64,000 nt of DNA from Oligoflexia bacterium (GCA_024229115.1 JAAEST010000022.1:1-64000), one strand, 5' to 3'. Shown: positions 53,633 to 62,257, numbered from the stretch's first letter. Notes: generated from the sequence alone by a model not told the origin. Translations and numbers: made by a program.

Positions 53633-54487
53633 GTGAGATTACAACTAAAAGCCATATTCATGTTACTAGTAGTGCTCTTCCTAGCAGGTTGTGAGGATAT
53701 GGGAACTACCGGCTCTAGTTTTGATCCAAGTCTCTATGGAGAAAGTCAGATTGCATCTCAAGATTATATTGAAGGACTAAACAATGCTCGTCGACAAACA
53801 AGCTTTCCAAGAACTGGAGAAGGAATGAGTCGCTGGGTAGATGATCAAGTATCTGGCCCTACAACGGGAATGTGTGTAGATACCAGAGAGGCCAACGATA
53901 TTGGGGATGTCTCAACTCAACTTACAAATGAACAGAAAGAATTTTTAGAAAATGAAGTTGGTGATCCTCCAGCAGTTGGTGGTAGTGTGACGACAGAACT
54001 TCCAGATATCGATCCAGCCAGTCAGGATGTCTATAAGTATGGTTACTATCGTTATAATGATGGCGACAGAAAAGTATTTGGAACAGAAAGAACGATTTGG
54101 AGACTGAAAGCAGCTGGTAAGCTACTAGCACAGAAAGGAATTGTTATGGGTGTTGGGGACATCTCTTCAAGAGGTGGCCCAACTCGCGGTCATGCTGAAC
54201 ATCAACAAGGACAAGACGTGGACTTAAGACTTGTTGGCCCTGATGGTATGTCAAAACCATGTACTGTTTCAAACTCAAGCTGTTATGATCGTGAAAAAAC
54301 TTTTGAGATGATTAAAACACTTATTGATGTTGACCCTACAAAAGTAGATAAAATTCTAATTAATGACCCTACTTTAAGAAGACAAATTAATACTTATTAT
54401 CAACAAAAGACAGGAAGCTCGAGATCAATCACTGCTTACTGTGCTGGACATGATAACCATGTTCACTTTAGCTGGAAGAGACGATGA
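53633..54487 (+). CDS. mepA: Lipoprotein murein endopeptidase MepA-like (peptidase M74)
   Basis: A 284-residue lipoprotein (signal ending VLFLAGC). The M74 motifs are in order: DISSRGGPTRGHAEHQQGQDVDLR (metal-ligand His and Asp within it) and CAGHDNHVHFSWK at the C-terminus. It cuts D-Ala-mDAP crosslinks in peptidoglycan without being inhibited by penicillin. It begins with GTG and has no clear Shine-Dalgarno. The stop overlaps the next gene's ATG. A role in wall remodelling or prey-wall digestion is inferred. Confidence 0.88.
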   Translation: MRLQLKAIFMLLVVLFLAGCEDMGTTGSSFDPSLYGESQIASQDYIEGLNNARRQTSFPRTGEGMSRWVDDQVSGPTTGMCVDTREANDIGDVSTQLTNEQKEFLENEVGDPPAVGGSVTTELPDIDPASQDVYKYGYYRYNDGDRKVFGTERTIWRLKAAGKLLAQKGIVMGVGDISSRGGPTRGHAEHQQGQDVDLRLVGPDGMSKPCTVSNSSCYDREKTFEMIKTLIDVDPTKVDKILINDPTLRRQINTYYQQKTGSSRSITAYCAGHDNHVHFSWKRR

Positions 54488-55044
54488 AAATTCTAAGTAT
54501 TTTCACCATTCTATTTCTTTTTTCCCAATCGACTTGGGCCAATAATTGTCAATTAAGTGATAGTAAGATTTTCTTTCAAGATCAGATTGGAGAATTTATT
54601 CCCCAAGGAAAAGGCAAAGCTGCGAAGAAGATTTATCCCGTCTTCACAAAATTTGAAGCAGACTATCCCCTTAAGGCTTCACTGAATATTCCCTTCAATG
54701 GAGATTGCCAAAAATTAAAAGTTAAAAAAGTTAAAATTTATCGCGCTCTTGGAGCGAATCAAATGCCAGGTCATCATGCTATGGCAGATAAGAATGATCA
54801 TTCTCAACATGGAAATGATATCGCAGGTCTAAGCTGGGATGAAAAACCAGTCTTTGACGGTCAAAAAGACGTGAGAATTACTTCACGAAATATCATTCTT
54901 TCATCTTTTAATATTAATGAAATTGCGGAAGCAGCTCCAAAAGAAAAGCATATTTGGAAATTAAAATTTATTATTCGCTATTCAGATAGTTCAGGTAAAG
55001 ATCAAGTGATCACTAAAGTTGTGAACACTCCTCTCATTCATTAG
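54484..55044 (+). CDS. Exported protein with a His-rich loop
   Basis: A 186-residue protein with a signal peptide (to about 20). Two Cys residues (22 and ~75) probably form a disulfide in a beta-sandwich-like mature part. A loop reading PGHHAMADKNDHSQHG has five His and could bind metal. It is translationally coupled to mepA (ATGA). No family recognised. Confidence 0.65.
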   Translation: MKILSIFTILFLFSQSTWANNCQLSDSKIFFQDQIGEFIPQGKGKAAKKIYPVFTKFEADYPLKASLNIPFNGDCQKLKVKKVKIYRALGANQMPGHHAMADKNDHSQHGNDIAGLSWDEKPVFDGQKDVRITSRNIILSSFNINEIAEAAPKEKHIWKLKFIIRYSDSSGKDQVITKVVNTPLIH

Positions 55045-55478
55045 GCACCATAACGAAATTGTTTAAACAACTCCATGAGATTTAGCTTAGGGATAATCAC
55101 ATCTTTTTGGGAAACTTCAGACACATCTTGCCAAGGAACAAGGGTTTCAATTAATTTAATATCTTTCTTTTCTACTTTTCGATAACCCATGGTCCAGTCT
55201 TCAAAGTATCTCTCTCCAAATTTAGAATTTTGGCGAATAAGTACTTTGGCCTTGGAGTGTCTTGGATCTTCTTCAATCTTAGCGTAAAGCTTCTCTACTT
55301 CTTCCTTATCACCTTCAAGCATTTGAATAAACACCACTCCATTGAAGAGCAACATTCCAGTTATTCCCAAATCCTTATTCTTTACTCTTGCTACTTGAAG
55401 AATAGAATCGACCCCCGACTCTGGATCATCGGCCAAAAAACTCTTAGATGCAAAACTCAAATAAACTAATTGATACAT
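55041..55478 (-). CDS. BLUF-domain blue-light sensor
   Basis: A 145-residue single-domain BLUF protein that would bind FAD and sense blue light. The key residues are all present: Tyr6 (LVYLS), Asn34 (VKNKDLGITG), Gln52 (FIQMLEG), and Trp95/Met97 (DWTMGY). A short C-terminal helical extension (~45 residues) follows, with no fused output domain, so it must signal through a separate partner. It is monocistronic and convergent on the His-rich protein gene. Confidence 0.9.
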   Translation of the reverse strand: MYQLVYLSFASKSFLADDPESGVDSILQVARVKNKDLGITGMLLFNGVVFIQMLEGDKEEVEKLYAKIEEDPRHSKAKVLIRQNSKFGERYFEDWTMGYRKVEKKDIKLIETLVPWQDVSEVSQKDVIIPKLNLMELFKQFRYGA

Positions 55479-55660
55479 GAATAAAGTTTAATCTATGTCC
55501 ATTTTTCAGCAATAGGAAAAATGAGACAGTTTTTAGACAATGTGATTTCAGTAAGTTGACGCTAATAAAAATTAACTTTTACATATTTTTGTTTGCCTCA
55601 CCGAACTTTTATTGTAATATTTAAACCAGAGATGCCGATACGGTATTCAGGAGCTAAATA

Positions 55661-55870
55661 ATGTACGTATGTATTTGCCATCAAGTAACAGAAGATCAAG
55701 TAAGAGAAGCAGTAAGCTCTTCTAAGTCGACTTCTGATACTCTTAAAAAATTAGGGGTTGGTGGATCATGTGGTATTTGTCTGATCGATGCCGTCAAAAA
55801 ATTAGAAGAAGAGATTGTGTCTCATAAAAACTCCTCTCTTACCTCATTAAAAGATCGTCAAAAGTCTTAA
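55661..55870 (+). CDS. bfd: Bacterioferritin-associated ferredoxin
   Basis: A 69-residue [2Fe-2S] protein with CIC near the N-terminus and CGIC at about 37-40, the Bfd pattern. It delivers electrons to bacterioferritin so that stored iron is released. AGGAG precedes the ATG. The bacterioferritin gene follows after 44 bases. Confidence 0.92.
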   Translation: MYVCICHQVTEDQVREAVSSSKSTSDTLKKLGVGGSCGICLIDAVKKLEEEIVSHKNSSLTSLKDRQKS

Positions 55871-55914
55871 TCTTTCCTATAATTTTGTCATTCATTTCTA
55901 AATAGGAGAACCCA

Positions 55915-56388
55915 ATGAAGGGAAATACAAAAGTTATTGAAGCACTTAATAATGTTCTTACCGGTGAATTAACGGCCATCAATCAGTACTTTCTTCATGC
56001 TCGAATGCTCCAAGACTGGGGACTAGAGAAGATCGGGCAACTTGAATACAAGGCAAGTATTGATGAAATGAAGCATGCTGATGACCTAATTAAAAGAATC
56101 CTCTTCTTAGAAGGTCTTCCAAATGTTCAGAAGCTAGATCGTGTGCAAATCGGGCAAAATATTGAAGAGATCTTTAAGGCAGACCTGGATCTTGAGTATA
56201 GAGCGACGAAATATCTTAAAGAATGTATTAAGCTAGCAGAAGCTGAAGCAGACTTCGTAAGTAGATCTCTTTTTGCTGATATTCTAGAAAGTGAAGAAGA
56301 GCATATTGATTGGATTGAGACTCAACAAAGTCTGATCGAAAAGGTCGGAGTAGAAAGATACATGCAGTCTCAGATTGAGATGAAATAA
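55915..56388 (+). CDS. bfr: Bacterioferritin
   Basis: A 157-residue four-helix iron-storage subunit. The di-iron ligands (Glu18, Glu51, His54, and Glu/His in ESEEEHIDW) and the haem ligand Met52 (DEMKHAD) are present, so it should be a haem-binding ferroxidase. AGGAG lies before the ATG. A strong hairpin with a T run starts 41 bases after the stop. Confidence 0.95.
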   Translation: MKGNTKVIEALNNVLTGELTAINQYFLHARMLQDWGLEKIGQLEYKASIDEMKHADDLIKRILFLEGLPNVQKLDRVQIGQNIEEIFKADLDLEYRATKYLKECIKLAEAEADFVSRSLFADILESEEEHIDWIETQQSLIEKVGVERYMQSQIEMK

Positions 56389-56428
56389 CTGCCGAATATA
56401 AGCAATACACTATTCAATTTGATAAAAT

Positions 56429-56467
56429 AATCGAGGTACGGGAGTTTTCTATGCCTCGATTTTTTTT
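56429..56467 (+). terminator. Terminator-like hairpin containing the start of the next gene
   Basis: AATCGAGG (56429-56436) pairs perfectly with CCTCGATT (56454-56461), followed by a run of seven T. This has the form of an intrinsic terminator for bfr. The loop contains GGGAG and the ATG (56451) of the next gene, and the 3' arm and T tract encode its first residues (MPRFF). Confidence 0.72.
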
Positions 56468-57401
56468 ATTATTATTCTTAGCTATTACACTTTCATTTTC
56501 CGGTTGTGGAAAAGATGAAGGAAGTGTGGATGATGCTATCGATAATGCTAATCTCCTACTTACTCAGAAAAACTGCTCTGGAGCACTCACAGCTCTTAAC
56601 AAGGTAGGATATCAAAATCAAAATTCTCGTTACCTTCAAACATATGCCAGTGCCTATGCCTGTCTTTCAGGCTTTAGTGAGATTACTTTCTTTGGAAGTG
56701 ATGTAGATAAGATTGCAGCTGGAAATACAACATTTCTTTCTTCTCTAGCGACTTTTACAACAAGTGCAACAACCGCTTCTACAGATGCTTCTTATACAAA
56801 CTTGAAGACGGCCATTAATACTCTCCTCTATGCTGGAGGAATTAGTGCTAGTTCACAGGCCAATAGAGCAAGTATCTTTGGAACAACTGAAGCGAGTAAT
56901 ATGAGTATTCAGGCCATGTACATGATCTTGGCCCAACTTGGAAAGTATGTTTATCTTCATGGAAATACAAATACAACTGGACAAAAAGGAGCAAGGGATA
57001 CCCCTGAGACAAACGACTGCTTCACTGATTATACAACGGCAGCTGCTCAAGCGGCAGTAACCGGTGCCGGTGCGAATATCGCTCCTTGTTCAAACGCTGA
57101 TTACAATGATGGACATAGCGAACTTAAAAATGGGGCTGCCAATAGAAAGGCCTATATGTGTGAAGGAGCGATTCTCTTCAATAACTTCTACGATATCCTC
57201 ACAAATGTTTCATTTGGAACAACTTCTAATAGTGGTTCTATTGGAAGTCTAAGTACCAACCTCAGTGATCTCTGTGATACTGCTGGACTTGGAGCTGTTT
57301 GTACAATTAAAGATCAAGATACATGTGAATCAGATATTACAATTCAAGATCTAGAACTGTACTTTATTGCTGTTTATGAAGTGATGGTAACAGGGCCTTA
57401 A
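56451..57401 (+). CDS. Lipoprotein of unknown function
   Basis: A 316-residue lipoprotein (signal ending TLSFSGC). The mature part is Thr/Ser/Ala-rich with several Cys, and looks helical (GALTALNKVGYQNQNSRY resembles a TPR hairpin). No enzyme motif. The Shine-Dalgarno and ATG lie in the loop of the hairpin that could terminate the bfr message, so translation may depend on that structure. Its stop directly abuts the convergent EVE gene. Confidence 0.7.
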   Translation: MPRFFLLLFLAITLSFSGCGKDEGSVDDAIDNANLLLTQKNCSGALTALNKVGYQNQNSRYLQTYASAYACLSGFSEITFFGSDVDKIAAGNTTFLSSLATFTTSATTASTDASYTNLKTAINTLLYAGGISASSQANRASIFGTTEASNMSIQAMYMILAQLGKYVYLHGNTNTTGQKGARDTPETNDCFTDYTTAAAQAAVTGAGANIAPCSNADYNDGHSELKNGAANRKAYMCEGAILFNNFYDILTNVSFGTTSNSGSIGSLSTNLSDLCDTAGLGAVCTIKDQDTCESDITIQDLELYFIAVYEVMVTGP

Positions 57402-57860
57402 CTATTTCTTAGAAAGCTCTTCTATAAACTCAAATTCGGATTTAGTCACAGGCATAATTGAAAGACGATTTCCTTTTTGGAGTAATTTCATTTTTTCCAA
57501 TTTCTTATGTGATTTTAATTCTGAAAGTGAAATAACTTCTTTGAATTTTTTCTTATACTTTACTTGGACCATAAACCAACGTGGGTTTTCTTCAGTACTC
57601 TTTTCATCATAGTACTTACTTTTCTTATCCCATGAAGTGAAATCAGGGACTGATTCCTTTGATACGGTAGCAATACCTGCCACCCCAGGAACCTTACAGC
57701 TTGAATGATAAAAGAGAATGAGATCTCCTTTTTTCATTTCATCTCGCATGAAATTTCTGGCCTGATAATTTCTCACTCCATCCCAATACTCAGTCTTCTT
57801 TGATTTCAAATCATCAATTCCAAAAACATCGGGCTCAGTTTTCATTAGCCAGTAATTCAT
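57402..57860 (-). CDS. EVE-domain protein
   Basis: A 152-residue EVE domain (MNYWLMKTEPDVFGIDDL ... GVRNYQARNFMRDEMKKGDL ... FYHSSCKVPGVAGIA). EVE proteins bind modified bases in DNA or RNA and are close to YTH domains. It is last in an operon with the polyamine genes, AAAGGA being located at the speE stop. Why it is there is unknown. Confidence 0.88.
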   Translation of the reverse strand: MNYWLMKTEPDVFGIDDLKSKKTEYWDGVRNYQARNFMRDEMKKGDLILFYHSSCKVPGVAGIATVSKESVPDFTSWDKKSKYYDEKSTEENPRWFMVQVKYKKKFKEVISLSELKSHKKLEKMKLLQKGNRLSIMPVTKSEFEFIEELSKK

Positions 57861-57862
57861 TC

Positions 57863-58735
57863 TTATCCTTTTATATAAGGGGCGATTCTTTCTTTCACAA
57901 AATTTGGTTGAACGAAAGCACTTTTGTGAATCTCACTATTATAATAACCAAATTTTAGATCAGAGTTTTCAACTTTTGCTGCATCGAAATCTTTTACCGG
58001 GTCGACCGAATCAGAAGCATAAGTAAAACTCCAAAGTCCTCCAGGGTAACCCATGTTAGTAAAGCTATAGAGTCTTACAATTTTAAAAGTATCACTGAGT
58101 ATAGAGAGCAACTTATTTTGCATTTCAGACATATAAAAAGGACTCTCTCCCTGGCTGGCGATGACTCCTCCATCGTTCAAACACGCTCTAATATCTTCAT
58201 AGAACTTATGACCAAATAAAGGTGCGGCAGGACCAATTGGATCTGTCGAATCCACGAGAATAGCATCAAACTTCTCACCATTCTTTGCCGCTTCTTCAAC
58301 ATACTTCACACCATCTTCAATTAAGAGCTTAAAGCGTGGGTCATTTTCAATCATCGGTTTCGCTGTTTGTGGGATATGCTCTATACAAGCGTCACAAACC
58401 ATTTTATCAATTTCAACCATGACACATTCTTCAACGCTTTGATGACGAAGAACCTCTCTGGCCGTTCCTCCATCTCCACCACCAATAACAAGAACACGTT
58501 TTGGGTTCTTATGAGCAAATAGTGGAACATGGGTGATCATATCATGATAAATAAATTCATCTCTCTCAGTTAACATGACAAGACCATCATTTAAGAGCAT
58601 TTTTCCATGCCCTCTCGTTTCAACAACATCGACTGATTGAAAATCACTTTTACCTGAAAAGAGAGTTCTCTCAACTTTCCATCTAAAAGCCGCATAGTCT
58701 TCAAGTTTTTCTTCAATCCACAGATCTGATTTCAT
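57863..58735 (-). CDS. speE: Spermidine synthase
   Basis: A 290-residue aminopropyltransferase: GGGDGGTAREVLRH (decarboxylated SAM site), catalytic Asp in LVDSTDPIGPA, and GESPFY. It joins putrescine with an aminopropyl group. Its ATG overlaps the stop of the AdoMet decarboxylase gene, which supplies the co-substrate. Confidence 0.94.
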   Translation of the reverse strand: MKSDLWIEEKLEDYAAFRWKVERTLFSGKSDFQSVDVVETRGHGKMLLNDGLVMLTERDEFIYHDMITHVPLFAHKNPKRVLVIGGGDGGTAREVLRHQSVEECVMVEIDKMVCDACIEHIPQTAKPMIENDPRFKLLIEDGVKYVEEAAKNGEKFDAILVDSTDPIGPAAPLFGHKFYEDIRACLNDGGVIASQGESPFYMSEMQNKLLSILSDTFKIVRLYSFTNMGYPGGLWSFTYASDSVDPVKDFDAAKVENSDLKFGYYNSEIHKSAFVQPNFVKERIAPYIKG

Positions 58736-59724
58736 TATAATTCCTCATCGGCAAAGCTCACTAAAGTTGGAGCATCGCCATTTTTATTTTCACGATAGTA
58801 ATATCTAAAGTCGATATCATAACCTTGCACATTCTTCTCATGACTTCTTACGGCCATTAAATACTTTTCATCAAACTCAAATGTATCAACTTCATTGAAG
58901 CCAACAACATCAAAGCTTCCAGGTCTGAAGACTGAAATAAGATGATTTAAAATCTTTTGTCTTTCAACGCCCATTTTATAATTAGTTTCAAAAGAAACAT
59001 AAGGAGCATAAAGTTGCGGTGTAACGTGAATCGTATAGTAGTCTGAGCCTTTAAGAGCATTTAATGAATACCCATATGGTTTAAAAACAAAGTCATCAAT
59101 CTCAAAACCAGGCAGTAATTTTTCTAAATCAAAGAACTCGCGAATTTCTTCTTTAGTGAGATCAGGCCTTGTGAGAAGTTCACTACACTTAGGACAAATA
59201 TCATACATGAGAAGCTCAGTTGTATTATCGTCATCAGTTGGAGTGTACGGTTTATCTGTATGAAAAATTAGATTAAAGTGCGAGTGAATTTTACCAAACC
59301 TAAGAGGAATTCCTCCCACCCAATTCTGTAACCTTTTTGCATCTTCGACAAAACTAGATGGCTGAAGCTGTGATTGATACTCATTCTTTCTTTGAAAAAT
59401 AAGTGAAGCTATTTGATCTCGGCCATACTTCTCAATGAAAAGTCTCGCTGACTCAATTAAGTTTGTCTGACCACAAGTAATCATTAGAAAACGATCTTCC
59501 CAAACAAAGAGACTACTTTCAGAAAGTAAGTAAGCATGAGCTTGATCATTTTTAATTTCTGAAAGAATACTTGCATTACAAGCACTCACCATCTCTTCCC
59601 AGAAAGAACGTTCCACTTCCATTAGGTTAAGACTATTCGTCTCAACGATAACTTCGAGCTTCTTTTCAGCACCTTCGAAAAACAAGTACAACTCCTTGAA
59701 ATTTATAGGAATATTTAATAGCAA
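58735..59724 (-). CDS. speD: S-adenosylmethionine decarboxylase, eukaryote-type
   Basis: A 329-residue pro-enzyme of the eukaryotic AdoMetDC class, not the short bacterial SpeD. FFEGAEKKLEV matches the human FFEGTEK region (Glu17, Glu20). The self-cleavage site is LLSESSLFV (between Glu69 and Ser70, which becomes the pyruvoyl group). TCGQT gives Cys84, and YSLNALKGSDYYTIHVTPQ gives the processing Ser and His. It makes decarboxylated SAM for SpeE. The length matches eukaryotic enzymes (about 335). The pair overlaps by one base. Confidence 0.88.
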   Translation of the reverse strand: MLLNIPINFKELYLFFEGAEKKLEVIVETNSLNLMEVERSFWEEMVSACNASILSEIKNDQAHAYLLSESSLFVWEDRFLMITCGQTNLIESARLFIEKYGRDQIASLIFQRKNEYQSQLQPSSFVEDAKRLQNWVGGIPLRFGKIHSHFNLIFHTDKPYTPTDDDNTTELLMYDICPKCSELLTRPDLTKEEIREFFDLEKLLPGFEIDDFVFKPYGYSLNALKGSDYYTIHVTPQLYAPYVSFETNYKMGVERQKILNHLISVFRPGSFDVVGFNEVDTFEFDEKYLMAVRSHEKNVQGYDIDFRYYYRENKNGDAPTLVSFADEEL

Positions 59725-59786
59725 AGAGATTTACAAAAACAAAGCGATAAGTTCAAATAGATGGAAAAATTATAAGGTAGGAAAAT

Positions 59787-60452
59787 ATGATTTTAATGGG
59801 TCACAGAGGGGCAAAAGAACAGTTACCAGAGAATAGCTTGCTAGGTTTTCAAAAGGTAATTGAAAAGGGTTTAAAGGCCATTGAACTTGATATTCACCTC
59901 AGCTCAGATGAGGAAATCGTGGTTATCCATGATGATACGGTTAACCGTACCACCAATGGCGAAGGTCCTGTCTCTGGAAAGTCCCTTTCAGAGTTGAAGG
60001 CCTTAGACCTTGGAGAGGGCCAGACGATCCCTACCCTCAAGGAAGCCCTTGATCTTATCTCTAAAGAAAATGTAGTTACCCAGATCGAAATCAAAGACCC
60101 AAATGTGCTAGGACCTCTCACAAAAATGATCGGTGACTATCCGGCAGAACTATTAACGGTCATCTCTTTTGACCATAAAGTTTTGATGAGTTTTAAAGAA
60201 GCTTGCCCCTATATAAAAACGGCCTGCTTAATGTATGGACTCCCTGTTAACCCTGTTCAAATTATTAAGGATTGTAAGGCCGATGGAATCAGCTTAAGTG
60301 TTCATCTCATTGATAAAGAGGTCGTTGAGCAATGTCATCAAGCTGGACTTAGTGTGACTGCTTGGAATGCAAATGACAAAGAAGCTGTAGAGAGATTTAG
60401 AGAAATGGGTGTAGACTATCTTGGAACGGACTACCCACTAGATCTCTTTTGA
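59787..60452 (+). CDS. Glycerophosphodiester phosphodiesterase
   Basis: A 221-residue GDPD TIM barrel. HRGAKEQLPENSLLGF and ELDIHLSSDEEIVVIHDD carry the catalytic His and the metal-binding Glu/Asp. The end (DYLGTDYPLDL) is typical. There is no signal peptide, as in UgpQ. It hydrolyses glycerophosphodiesters from phospholipids to glycerol-3-phosphate. Monocistronic, overlapping rlmN by 15 bases. Confidence 0.9.
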   Translation: MILMGHRGAKEQLPENSLLGFQKVIEKGLKAIELDIHLSSDEEIVVIHDDTVNRTTNGEGPVSGKSLSELKALDLGEGQTIPTLKEALDLISKENVVTQIEIKDPNVLGPLTKMIGDYPAELLTVISFDHKVLMSFKEACPYIKTACLMYGLPVNPVQIIKDCKADGISLSVHLIDKEVVEQCHQAGLSVTAWNANDKEAVERFREMGVDYLGTDYPLDLF

Positions 60453-61460
60453 TTTAAGTTGGCCACAAGCTGCAAGGATATCATCACCTTTAGTCGTTCT
60501 TACCATAGTCCTAACTTTGAGTGAGACAAGTTTTTTTCTGAACTCTTCCACCGCTTGATCACTAGGTCTTTGATATGGATTTCCTGCAAAAGGATTAAAA
60601 GGAATAAGGTTGATAAAATAGTCAAAACCCTCTAACTCTCTGGCCAAAAGCTGCGCATCTTCTAAAGAATCATTTACTCCAGCTAGAAGTAAGTATTCGA
60701 TATTAAGAATTTTTTTAATGGAAGGGTTATTCTTAGCAAGCTCTGATAGGCACTCCTTCCACGGATAGCTCTTATTAAGAGGAATAAGCTTTGTTCTCAC
60801 TTCTTCTCTAACGCTATGGAGAGAAAAGGCCATATTAACCGCAGGTAGCTCATTTAATCTTTTGATCCCTGGAAGATAGCCAGAAGTAGATATCGTGATT
60901 TTATCCCCTGCTAAATCAAGACCCGAACGATCTCTTAAAATCATCAACGCCTGTTTTAGGTTATCAAAATTATGAAGAGGTTCACCTTGTCCCATAAAAA
61001 CAATATTAGGTTTTTTCTTACTAATATCCTGCTCATGTAGATATCTCATCACACGAATATATTGAGAGACTATCTCATGAGCTTTTAAATTTCTTTCCAA
61101 ACCTTGAGTTGCCGTCAGACAAAAATCACATTTCATGGCACAGCCAACCTGACTTGAAAGACAGAGTGTGTAATTCTTATGAAAATTTAAAGCGACTGCT
61201 TCAACTTTCTTCCCATCTTTAAACTTAAGAAGAAACTTTATGGTTCCATCCGATGACTTTTGAAGTGAATCAATTTCAGGAAGTTCAAGATTAAAATGAG
61301 TCTCTATTGATTTTTGGGCCTCTTCAGAAAGTTGAAAACTTCTTTTTTTCTTTTCCCCAAAAATATTGCGATAAAAATCGAGAGACACTTCTTCCTTCAC
61401 TGAAAAATCAGCTAAGAAATGTGCAAATTCTGTTGCTTGATAAGAATAAATTGAATTCAA
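60438..61460 (-). CDS. rlmN: 23S rRNA/tRNA (adenine-C2) methyltransferase RlmN
   Basis: A radical SAM methyltransferase with CAMKCDFC (cluster motif), FMGQGEPLHN, and the C-terminal Cys in ILAACGQL used as a catalytic thiol. It methylates A2503 of 23S rRNA and A37 of some tRNAs. I prefer the TTG at 61460 (340 residues, beginning MNSIYSYQATEF like other RlmN proteins), with AAGAGGG in front. A GTG at 61544 gives a 368-residue product that would translate through a terminator hairpin. Confidence 0.9.
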   Translation of the reverse strand: MNSIYSYQATEFAHFLADFSVKEEVSLDFYRNIFGEKKKRSFQLSEEAQKSIETHFNLELPEIDSLQKSSDGTIKFLLKFKDGKKVEAVALNFHKNYTLCLSSQVGCAMKCDFCLTATQGLERNLKAHEIVSQYIRVMRYLHEQDISKKKPNIVFMGQGEPLHNFDNLKQALMILRDRSGLDLAGDKITISTSGYLPGIKRLNELPAVNMAFSLHSVREEVRTKLIPLNKSYPWKECLSELAKNNPSIKKILNIEYLLLAGVNDSLEDAQLLARELEGFDYFINLIPFNPFAGNPYQRPSDQAVEEFRKKLVSLKVRTMVRTTKGDDILAACGQLKSKEI

Positions 61461-61484
61461 AAAAGCCCTCTTGTTACGGAGGGC
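61459..61484 (-). terminator. Intrinsic terminator overlapping the rlmN start
   Basis: On the minus strand GCCCTC (61484-61479), an 8-base loop, GAGGGC (61470-61465) and six T. It follows the redoxin gene by about 40 bases. The 3' arm contains the AGAGGG Shine-Dalgarno of rlmN, and the T run merges with its TTG start. Confidence 0.75.
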
Positions 61485-61525
61485 ACAATATAAAAAAAAT
61501 AGCTCTTTTTCAATTTCTTTAGTCG

Positions 61526-62125
61526 TTAGTACTTTACTGAGCACCCATAAGGCTTTGTTTTTGCAATCTTAACAGGTTTTCCAGCAAGAACCTGATCCAT
61601 CGCCAGCTCAACATAATTCTTAGCATGAGGAATATCATCGGCACTTGAAGATGGGATTGAATCAATGGCTCCCGCATAGGCGATCTTTCCGTCCTTACCA
61701 ATGATAGTAAACTGTGGAGTCGTCTTTGCTTTATACATTCTTCCCACTTTTCCTGATGGATCTAATAAGAAAGCATCAGCTCGCATATTCTCTTCTTTAT
61801 ACTTAGCCGTGGCTTCTTTAGCACTGCCTAGATATCCTTGCTTCCCTTGTGCTGAAGAAACGATTGTTAGCCAAACAACATCCTTATTGGACTGCTGAGC
61901 CAATTGCATATTCGGGATATTTCTAGAATCGTAGTGCTTCCTAACAAAAGGACAACCATGATTAAACCACTCTAAGATAACAATTTTTCCTTTATAGTCC
62001 GAAAGACTGACTTTCTTTCCTTCGTGAGAAGTGAGAGAAAAACCTTCGGCCATCTTACCCGGTTCAGCGGCAGATGCTGAGTAACTCAGCCCTAAGAAAA
62101 GTATAAATATTTTTACTAATTGCAT
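61526..62125 (-). CDS. Exported thioredoxin-fold redoxin with GCPFVRKHY motif
   Basis: A 199-residue protein: signal peptide (LVKIFILFLGLSYSASA), then a redoxin domain (LTSHEGKKVSLSDYKGKIVI). In place of CxxC it has NHGCPFVRKHY, the single-Cys motif of a common peroxiredoxin-like family. The start at 62125 has AAAGGA six bases before it; an upstream ATG lacks this. It probably acts on periplasmic thiols or peroxides, though the exact reaction is unknown. Confidence 0.82.
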   Translation of the reverse strand: MQLVKIFILFLGLSYSASAAEPGKMAEGFSLTSHEGKKVSLSDYKGKIVILEWFNHGCPFVRKHYDSRNIPNMQLAQQSNKDVVWLTIVSSAQGKQGYLGSAKEATAKYKEENMRADAFLLDPSGKVGRMYKAKTTPQFTIIGKDGKIAYAGAIDSIPSSSADDIPHAKNYVELAMDQVLAGKPVKIAKTKPYGCSVKY

Positions 62126-62257
62126 AAAAATTCCTTTGAAAACATTAGCTCTCATATTAAGTGCCTAGATTATCTCCCATGACCTGAATTCTTGCATCTC
62201 CTAAAGCAATATGATTTGATATTTCAGCAACATTTTTACTTAGACAAGGAAGATTTT

